Origin: JAICJC01 sp963757605
Lineage (GTDB): Bacteria; Actinomycetota; Thermoleophilia; Gaiellales; JAICJC01
Direction of reading: 5' to 3'
Length of the DNA stretch: 64,000 nucleotides
NCBI GenBank assembly: GCA_963757605.1
Contig: CAVWSF010000005.1
Coordinates: 1,178,001-1,242,000 of the forward strand
The position numbers were made by a program, and so were the translations under genes. The notes under the pieces are model-generated. The model saw only the letters and a program-made list of their open reading frames with translations. It had not been told where the DNA came from and did no database searches. How positions within the stretch are numbered: position 1 is the first letter of the stretch; every line of letters starts with the position of its first letter. Positions 58,602 to 64,000 of this stretch are shown piece by piece.

Positions 58602-58990
58602 CTAGGCCTGACTCTGTGCCGAGCGCGGTGCGGTCGTTCGCCACCAGGCGAGAAGCTCGTCCTGGCTCAGCGTGCTTTGCGCCCAGATCGTGGCGTTGAG
58701 CGCGCGGTATGACCAGAGAATGACGTTGCGCGGGCGGCCGGTGACGAATCGGTCGATCCGTCCTTGGGGCGTGCCGCTCTCGTCCGCCCACGTGCCGGAG
58801 TAGTACACGTTCAGGCCGCTGCTGTTCTCATCCAGCACGTGATTCATGGCGGCCTGGCTGGGCCACAGCTCGTAGTAGGCCTCGATCTGACCGCCTTGGG
58901 TCGAGCAGCGAATCAGCGCGAGCGCTTCGGGATAGTCGGTGTCGGGTTCCGCGTGGCAGTTCTTCGACGAGCGCCTGAACCCAGTGTCCG
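58602..58990 (-). pseudogene. C-terminal fragment of an extracytoplasmic-type protein
   Basis: The frame SKNCHAEPDTDYPEALALIR, CSTQGGQIEAYYELWPSQAA and GRPRNVILWSYRALNATIWA resembles the Cys-paired C-terminal sensor-like domains of some actinobacterial serine/threonine kinases. No start codon lies near the conserved part; the open frame only reaches one inside the downstream end of the quinone oxidoreductase gene. Most likely a leftover C terminus, though a short gene with an unusual start cannot be excluded. Confidence 0.4.
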
Positions 58991-59022
58991 CTCGATGACC
59001 GCCGCTCAGGATTCGGTGGTCG

Positions 59023-60078
59023 TCATGGCACGAGCACGAGCTTGCCTTTCGATGCTGCGCTCCCGAGGAGCTCGTGGGCACGGCGAGCGTCGGAGAGCGG
59101 CAGGCGCTCGGCGACCGTGGGATGGATCTCGCCGCGACGAAGCATGTCGAGCAGCACGCCGAAGTCCTCTGCGAACCACTCGGGGTACCGCGGCACACCG
59201 CCGACCGCTCCGGTTCGCTGCTCCGCCGAGTCGCGGAACGTCTGGATCTGGTATTTCATGACGTGTCGGCGCGGTGACAGCTTCCCCCACACGAAGACGG
59301 CCACCACCGACGCGTACCACTTGATCACCGCCGGCCAGTCCTTGTGCCCGTCCTTGAGGGTGTCGTACCGTCCGAAGACGACGAGCCGTCCACCCGGCCG
59401 CAGCGCTCGGAACGAGCGAAGCGAGATCGGGCCGCCGAGCGAGTCGGAAACGACGTCCACGCCGCTGCCCGTCAGCCCGCGCACCCTCGCCAGGAAGTCC
59501 TCGTTCCGGTAGTCGATCGCGACAGCGCCGAGCCGCTCGACCTGCTCGCGGTCCCGAGCGGACGCCGTTCCAAAGACGCGCACCCCGGCCAGAGCCGCCA
59601 GCTCGAGCATCGCGATGCCAACCCTGCCAGCTGCGCCGTGCACGAGCAGCGTCTCCCCCCGCCTCACCTTCGCCGTGCGGTGAAGCACCTGGTAGGCGGT
59701 CATGTAGGTGAAGACGAGGCTCAGCACCTCCGCCGGATCGAGATCATCGGGCACCTCGACTGCGCCGGCCTCCGGCAAGCACACACGCTCCGCGTCGGCG
59801 CCCCACACCGTCAACGCACCGATGCGGTCTCCCACCCTGAGCTTCGAGCACCCGGGGCCAAGCTCCTCGACGACGCCGACGAGCTCGTAGCCGGGCGTGA
59901 ACGGGGGCTTTGGTCCGCCCGGGATGTACGTGCCGGCCCGCAGCTGAGAATCGGTGAACGACACGCCGGCCGCCAGGACCCGCACGCGAACCTCGCCCGG
60001 AGCCGGTCGGGGATCATCCTCCTCCACGACCTTCAAGACCTCCGGCCCACCGTAGTGATCGACGACGACGCGCTTCAT
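59023..60078 (-). CDS. Zinc-independent quinone oxidoreductase-type MDR dehydrogenase
   Basis: A 351-residue NADPH-dependent medium-chain reductase of the quinone oxidoreductase branch: N-terminal GroES-like domain (LKVVEEDDPRPAPGEVRVRV, FTPGYELVGVVEELGPG) and Rossmann domain with AAG-motif ETLLVHGAAGRVGIAMLELA in place of the zinc-alcohol-dehydrogenase form; no catalytic zinc Cys. VVSDSLGGPISLRSFRALRP follows. It reduces quinones or enones. ATG 60078 has a perfect GGAGGTGA ribosome site, indicating strong translation. Neighbours give no pathway. Confidence 0.9.
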   Translation of the reverse strand: MKRVVVDHYGGPEVLKVVEEDDPRPAPGEVRVRVLAAGVSFTDSQLRAGTYIPGGPKPPFTPGYELVGVVEELGPGCSKLRVGDRIGALTVWGADAERVCLPEAGAVEVPDDLDPAEVLSLVFTYMTAYQVLHRTAKVRRGETLLVHGAAGRVGIAMLELAALAGVRVFGTASARDREQVERLGAVAIDYRNEDFLARVRGLTGSGVDVVSDSLGGPISLRSFRALRPGGRLVVFGRYDTLKDGHKDWPAVIKWYASVVAVFVWGKLSPRRHVMKYQIQTFRDSAEQRTGAVGGVPRYPEWFAEDFGVLLDMLRRGEIHPTVAERLPLSDARRAHELLGSAASKGKLVLVP

Positions 60079-60214
60079 CTCAATCACCTCCGCTGGTTTG
60101 GAACGCCGCACTCTGCCATCACGTCCGTCGCTGCGCATCGGGACTTCGTGCAAACCCGATGAGGGTTTTCTACGGATCTGCGAACGGGCGCGGGCTTGGA
60201 GCCTCCGCGCGGCG

Positions 60215-61426
60215 TCAGGCTGAGAGCAGCCGGATCAGGATCCCCGTCGCGACCGCCGCGACGAGACCGATCCACAGCGCGTCCTGGTGCAGGTAGACAT
60301 ATCTGCGCAGGCGTGAGCGGTACCCGGGGCACCCCGCCCGCCCCGCGCCGATGAGTGCGACCGCTCTGAACCGCCATGCGTGCGCCCTCGCCGCCCCGCC
60401 GGTTAGGGCACGGCGGACCGCGACGCCGGCTCCGTCGAGCGCAGCCGCCACAGGGTGGGTGACGTCGCCCAGCCTCAGAGCCGTGGGCGCAGATTCGAAC
60501 AGGCTGATCGCCGGCGTCGGGCCGGGCCCCGCCGCGCCGAGCGGCGGCGCAGGAGCAGTCGCCGAAACCAACCTGACCCGGGCGAAGAGCCTGGCCGTCC
60601 CCACCGACATCAGCATGGCCGCGGCCGCGATCACCACGAACACCCACGTCCCGAATCGCTGCACCATGACGAGGGCGGCCTTCGGCGGGACGAAGGCGGC
60701 CGGCGCGATCGACCGCCCGCTGCACGCGAACGCCCGGTCGCTGCCTCCTCGCCCCAGGAAGGCAGCGGCGATGGCACGCCCCTGAGCCGAGTCGATCGTC
60801 TGATGCTCCGCGAACCCGCACTGAACCTCACGACGGTCGTCCAGACGCGTCCACACAAGCCCCAGAACGTCGGCAGCTGTGAGGTCGGTGGCGGTCTCGG
60901 CCATGGCCGTCCTCGTCGCCGGGAGCTGCGTGAAGCTCGTGGGCGCCAGGGCCTGGCCGACGATGTCGCGGAGCACCCGTTGCTCCGTAGGGTCGCCCCG
61001 CGCGCCGTCCGGAGAGACGTGCGACAGATCGACGATCGCCACGTGCGAGATGCCAAGGCCGGCCGTCGTTCGCAGACCGCGTACGAGTCCCGGAGTGCCA
61101 AGGCGGCCGACGGGCTCCCCGGCGAGGATCGCGCTGCGCGGGATCGAGAGGAGCGCCGTCGTCTCCGCGCCGGGCACCGTGCGGAGCAGGACAACGCCTC
61201 CCGATGCAGACGTCCCCGTCCCTCGCACCAGGGTGATCTGCGGAGCGTCGACCGTTCCCGCCGGCCGTGGGAGCACCGCGTCAACTGTCGCCGGGAGCGA
61301 TGCCGTCGCCATACGCACGTCCGTTGAAAGGCGGTGGTAGTAGACCGCGATCGCAATGGACGCGCCCGCTCCTACGGCAGATATCGCCATCAAGACCAGA
61401 ACGAGAGCCTGTCCGAGCCTGCGCAT
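60215..61426 (-). CDS. LCP-like membrane protein with degenerate active site
   Basis: About 403 residues. An N-terminal anchor (ALVLVLMAISAVGAGASIAI) leads to an outer domain with one LytR-CpsA-Psr-like stretch: TTALLSIPRSAILAG, then LVRGLRTTAGLGISHVAIVD, corresponding to the LSIPRD and TGIxIxHYVxVDF motifs. The front RSDT motif and several Arg/Asp of true LCP enzymes are not seen. Two further spans follow (WVFVVIAAAAMLMSVGTARL and ALWIGLVAAVATGILIRLLS), unusual for LCP proteins. It may be a non-catalytic or altered glycopolymer-related protein. ATG 61426 behind GGGGGGAGA. Confidence 0.6.
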   Translation of the reverse strand: MRRLGQALVLVLMAISAVGAGASIAIAVYYHRLSTDVRMATASLPATVDAVLPRPAGTVDAPQITLVRGTGTSASGGVVLLRTVPGAETTALLSIPRSAILAGEPVGRLGTPGLVRGLRTTAGLGISHVAIVDLSHVSPDGARGDPTEQRVLRDIVGQALAPTSFTQLPATRTAMAETATDLTAADVLGLVWTRLDDRREVQCGFAEHQTIDSAQGRAIAAAFLGRGGSDRAFACSGRSIAPAAFVPPKAALVMVQRFGTWVFVVIAAAAMLMSVGTARLFARVRLVSATAPAPPLGAAGPGPTPAISLFESAPTALRLGDVTHPVAAALDGAGVAVRRALTGGAARAHAWRFRAVALIGAGRAGCPGYRSRLRRYVYLHQDALWIGLVAAVATGILIRLLSA

Positions 61427-61592
61427 ACGTCTCCCCCCCAGGGGCCCACTTCGAACGGGGCCCCTCTCAAGGATGTACGGGAAGTGCGTGTCCGCGTCAA
61501 TCCGTTCGGGCACGTCGTGCGGCACCATGCCGCCCCAGGATCATCCGATCCGAGTGAAGCGGGCCGGCCGTGGCGCGCTGAACACTTGGCCG

Positions 61593-62318
61593 ATGGGCGG
61601 AACCGGCGCCACACCTGGGCGCAGCCTCGAGCCGCCGGTGCTCAGGGCTGCCGAGCGTGAGCTGCGCACCCCGGCGGCGGCGGGCGTGGCCGGCCTCGTC
61701 TTCGCCGCGCTCTTCGTGGCGTCGATCATCCTGCTCTACCCGCAGCCGGCCAGGGGCAGCAACCACGCCGAGATCGCCGCGTGGTACGTCCACGGGGGCG
61801 GCCACACGGCGACCATCGTGGGGCTCTATCTCGCGCCGTTCGCCGGGATCGCCTTCCTCTGGTTCATCGCGGCCGTGCGGCACCGCATCGGCGCATACGA
61901 GGATCGCTTCTTCGCGACCGTGTTCCTGGGCGGCGGCCTGCTGTTCGTCGCGATGCTCTACGCGGCGGCCGCCGCGGCGGGTGCACCATTGGCGGCGGTC
62001 AAGTTCCAGGACGCGCCGCCGCCGAGCCCTGACGTGATCGTCTTCGCCCGCGGCCTCGGCTACACGCTGCTCTACGTCTACGCCATCCGCGTGGCCGGCG
62101 TGTTCATGATCGTCAGCTCCACCATCGGGCTGCGGACCGGGACGCTCCCGCGCTGGCTCGCGTTCCTCGGCTACGCGGTCGCGCTGGTGCTCCTGCTGAG
62201 CGTGTCCTACTCCCGCGGGTTCGTGCTGATCTTTCCCGCCTGGGTGTCGCTCGTCAGCATCGAGCTCCTGCGGCGCGCACTCTCCGAGCGCTCCCAGCCC
62301 ACACCGACGGACGCATGA
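61593..62318 (+). CDS. Six-span integral membrane protein of unknown function
   Basis: A 241-residue protein with about six hydrophobic helices: GVAGLVFAALFVASIILLYP, ATIVGLYLAPFAGIAFLWFI, FFATVFLGGGLLFVAMLYAA, LLYVYAIRVAGVFMIVSSTI, WLAFLGYAVALVLLLSVSYS and GFVLIFPAWVSLVSIELL. No catalytic motif is seen. Its stop overlaps the next membrane protein's ATG (ATGA), suggesting a complex. ATG 61593 gives about 25 cytoplasmic residues before the first span; the frame is open upstream without conserved features. Confidence 0.7.
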   Translation: MGGTGATPGRSLEPPVLRAAERELRTPAAAGVAGLVFAALFVASIILLYPQPARGSNHAEIAAWYVHGGGHTATIVGLYLAPFAGIAFLWFIAAVRHRIGAYEDRFFATVFLGGGLLFVAMLYAAAAAAGAPLAAVKFQDAPPPSPDVIVFARGLGYTLLYVYAIRVAGVFMIVSSTIGLRTGTLPRWLAFLGYAVALVLLLSVSYSRGFVLIFPAWVSLVSIELLRRALSERSQPTPTDA

Positions 62319-62974
62319 CGGAGGCCGCGGCTGTGAGGGGCGAGGCGCGCTGGCCGATGGCGCTGGCCGTGCTCACGGTCGGCGTGATGCGCCTGTTTCT
62401 TCCGCCGGAGCTTCGAGTCAGCGACGCGTCCGGGCTCTTCCTCGCCGTCATCCTCGTGATGGTCGTCGCTCTGATCCTGGGAGACCCCGGCCGCATCGAT
62501 CGCCAGGTCAGGTGGCTACGCGTCCTCACCGGCGCCCTCATCGCCGTAATCACCCTCGTGAACGCCGGCTCGTCGGTGCGGCTCGTGATCAGCATCATCT
62601 ACAGCGAGCCGTTCACGCAGACGGCGCGCGTCCTCCTGGCGTGCGGCGGCATCATCTGGCTCACGAACGTCATCGCCTTCGGGCTCTGGTACTGGGACCT
62701 CGACCGCGGAGGTGCCGCGGCCCGCGCGGCGGGCTCGACTCGCAGGCCGGCGTTCCTCTTCCCCGAGATGTCGAACCCCGACTTCGTCGGCGAGGACTGG
62801 TCACCGGCCTTCGTCGACTACCTGCACCTCTCGTTCACCACGGCGACCGCGTTCAGCCCGACCGACGTCTCCCCGCTCAAGCCCTGGGCGAAGGTGATGA
62901 TGATGAGCGAGGAAACGATCTCCCTGGCGCTCGGGATCCTGGTCGTCGCGCGGGCCGTGAACATCCTCACGTAG
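62315..62974 (+). CDS. Membrane protein with ion-channel-like (DUF1345-type) C-terminal region
   Basis: A 219-residue protein with five or six hydrophobic helices. The last part, FVDYLHLSFTTATAFSPTDV followed by SPLKPWAKVMMMSEETISLA and LGILVVARAVNIL, resembles the pore-helix/last-helix region of small two-pore-helix channels and DUF1345 proteins, where YxxxSFTTxTAFSPTD is the typical motif. The selectivity-filter Gly-Tyr-Gly of K+ channels is not present. It is coupled to the preceding membrane protein gene by ATGA. Ion permeation is inference. Confidence 0.72.
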   Translation: MTEAAAVRGEARWPMALAVLTVGVMRLFLPPELRVSDASGLFLAVILVMVVALILGDPGRIDRQVRWLRVLTGALIAVITLVNAGSSVRLVISIIYSEPFTQTARVLLACGGIIWLTNVIAFGLWYWDLDRGGAAARAAGSTRRPAFLFPEMSNPDFVGEDWSPAFVDYLHLSFTTATAFSPTDVSPLKPWAKVMMMSEETISLALGILVVARAVNILT

Positions 62975-62981
62975 CGTTCCG

Positions 62982-63184
62982 CTAGATGATTGATCGATAA
63001 CTCGCGTGATGCTTGGGCGGCGAGAACCGAGCAGCGCAAGGACGCAGGGAGGGCCAATATCGGGTGATATTGGCCCGACCGAGGACGCAGCGATGCGACG
63101 GTTCGCAGCCGCAGCCCCGCCAACCGCCGCCCACCCGCACAGTCATGCGTCCAGGCGCGCGGGAGTTATCGATCAATCATCTAG
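62982..63184. mobile_element. MITE-like element with perfect 22-bp terminal inverted repeats
   Basis: The first 22 bases (62982-63003, starting CTAGATGATTGATCGATAAC) are the exact reverse complement of the last 22 (63163-63184). The 203-bp element is non-coding and has an inner hairpin GGGCCAATATC/GATATTGGCCC with a four-base loop. The outer ends both finish in the palindrome CTAG; no longer target-site duplication was found. The right end supplies the TAG stop of the adjacent minus-strand gene. Size, ends and lack of coding fit a miniature element moved by a transposase encoded elsewhere. Confidence 0.7.
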
Positions 63185-63384
63185 GCGTGCAGCCCGGCCC
63201 GCCGCCGCAGCCGGGCCTCGATCTCGGCCGCGAGCGCCTCGTCGCCGCCCGCCGCCTCCGCGACAACCTCGTCCACGATGAGCGGGAGCGACGCGATGCA
63301 GACCGCCTCGCCGACGTGCTCGAGTTCGTCCTCGAACTGCTGCTCGGCGAGGCGGATCCGCGCATCTCGGTCGGAGGGGCCCAC
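63181..63384 (-). CDS. Small acidic helical protein, 67 aa
   Basis: A 67-residue protein of unknown function, mostly helical: RLAEQQFEDELEHVGEAVCI then ASLPLIVDEVVAEAAGGDEA and EIEARLRRR. The GTG at 63384 is a start with no strong ribosome site. The stop codon TAG is inside the right terminal repeat of the MITE-like element, so the C-terminal residues (LHA) may have been altered when the element arrived. It lies 29 bases after another small gene. Confidence 0.55.
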   Translation of the reverse strand: MGPSDRDARIRLAEQQFEDELEHVGEAVCIASLPLIVDEVVAEAAGGDEALAAEIEARLRRRAGLHA

Positions 63385-63413
63385 GCGAATCAGGGTAGCG
63401 CGAGCCCGGCGCC

Positions 63414-63842
63414 CTACATGAACCGGCGCTCGATCTCGGCCAGGAACGCCGCCGAGAGCCGCTCGAAGTCCTCGGCGCTCAGGCTGACCTTCTCGCCGAC
63501 CTCGATCCCGAGGACGGTGTCGGCCGGCACGTACTTGATGACCGCGCTCTTCGGCATGACGCCGTCGTGCAGGATGACCGCCTCGGCGATCAGCTCGACC
63601 TCGTTCAGCGGGTTCCCGTCCTTGCCGCTCACCGGCCGGATCCGGTGCACGAACCAGCGGTCGAGCACGAGCACGAGGTTGGTGAAGAAGGGGCCGTCGA
63701 AGTCGGCCAGCGCGGCGGCGCCGCCGTTTCGGCCTGCGGCCTCGGCGACCCGCGTGTAGGCGCCGACTTGCTCGTCGAGTGCGGCCCGGCAACCGTCGAG
63801 CTCCTCCTGGGTGAACGTCTTGCGACCGAGCATGGGGACCAT
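63414..63842 (-). CDS. Conserved-type protein of unknown function (about 142 aa)
   Basis: A 142-residue soluble protein I cannot assign to a named family. It opens MVPMLGRKTFTQEELDGCRA, then has YTRVAEAAGRNGG, FFTNLVLVLDRWFVHRIRPV, NEVELIAEAVILHDGVM and VGEKVSLSAEDFERLSAAFL. The mix of charged helices and a hydrophobic central strand is globular. ATG 63842 has GGAAAGG very close; ATG 63833 is better spaced from it and equally likely. It seems to be in the same unit as the 67-aa gene. Confidence 0.65.
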   Translation of the reverse strand: MVPMLGRKTFTQEELDGCRAALDEQVGAYTRVAEAAGRNGGAAALADFDGPFFTNLVLVLDRWFVHRIRPVSGKDGNPLNEVELIAEAVILHDGVMPKSAVIKYVPADTVLGIEVGEKVSLSAEDFERLSAAFLAEIERRFM

Positions 63843-63911
63843 CCTTTCCGCGTTCGCCGTGTCGAGAGATCGACAAACGAGAAACCCGGTTCTCGACACC
63901 CGACCCGAAAT

Positions 63912-64000
63912 TCACCCGCCGAGCCGCCGCAGCAGCTCGAGCGCGATCGGCGGCACCCGGCCCTCCGGGTCGAAGCCCGGGTCATACGCCGTGAGCGAGA
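63912..64000 (-). CDS. C-terminal end of a protein, possibly arginase/agmatinase family
   Basis: Only the last 28 codons are in the window, reading SLTAYDPGFDPEGRVPPIAL followed by ELLRRLGG and stop. The pattern 'TxYDPxxDPxGRxxxxxxxLLxxL' is the usual end of arginase-type proteins; no catalytic residue is visible, so the assignment is tentative. Confidence 0.4.
   Translation of the reverse strand, partial: SLTAYDPGFDPEGRVPPIALELLRRLGG

Overview
The window is GC-rich throughout (about two thirds G+C by eye), with tightly packed genes, frequent GTG/TTG starts and many ATGA/GTGA start-stop overlaps. Gene content (Pot-type transport, BY-kinase driven polysaccharide synthesis, DrrAB-like exporters, an LCP-like protein, ECF sigma pairs, class III cyclase fusions) points to an actinobacterium, probably a soil lineage near Thermoleophilia. 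The phylum is well supported; the class is inference. No transposase, CRISPR array or intact phage gene was seen.

Region 1 (1-11.2 kb) is catabolic. A four-gene minus-strand operon (unknown 126-aa protein, FAD amine oxidase, NDP-forming acyl-CoA synthetase, SDR) diverges from a TetR regulator followed by a Rieske oxygenase and a complete polyamine/quaternary-amine ABC importer. A 20-bp perfect palindrome between the divergent arms is the probable TetR operator. Import, oxidative deamination or demethylation, and CoA activation would form one amine-use pathway. A convergent acyl-CoA dehydrogenase closes the region.

Region 2 (11.5-33.3 kb) is a surface polysaccharide locus: Wzz/BY-kinase, initiating sugar phosphotransferase, Gfo/Idh oxidoreductase, several GT4 and GT2 glycosyltransferases, a formyltransferase-like/GINT1-like protein, a JmjC-type cupin, two sulfotransferases, Wzx flippase, GNAT/FemAB-like protein, PLP aminotransferase, a GHL15-like hydrolase, a Wzy-like ligase/polymerase and a hexapeptide acetyltransferase. 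Its right edge has decayed: truncated, frameshifted copies of GT2, GT4 and flippase genes lie around the acetyltransferase.

Region 3 (33.3-38.5 kb) is a scar zone. It holds a tRNA-Ser(CGA) followed by TGGGACA heptamer repeats, a serine-recombinase remnant, a berberine-bridge-type oxidase, a frameshifted methyltransferase, and fragments of a LuxR regulator (with a 7-bp tandem repeat exactly at its frame break), a TPR protein and a possible lipoprotein.

Region 4 (38.5-64 kb) is mixed chromosome: methyltransferase, secreted LamG protein, sedolisin protease, MFS and ABC exporters, a cyclase with a degenerate hydrolase domain whose stop codon lies inside a tRNA-Arg(GCG), a dimethylformamidase-like secreted protein, a MetE-like protein, VOC protein, an arrestin-like protein, an interrupted Tat-type gene, a DrrAB exporter, an ECF sigma with membrane partner, a cNMP-binding protein with a small membrane partner, a quinone oxidoreductase, an LCP-like protein, membrane proteins, and a 203-bp MITE-like element with perfect 22-bp terminal inverted repeats.
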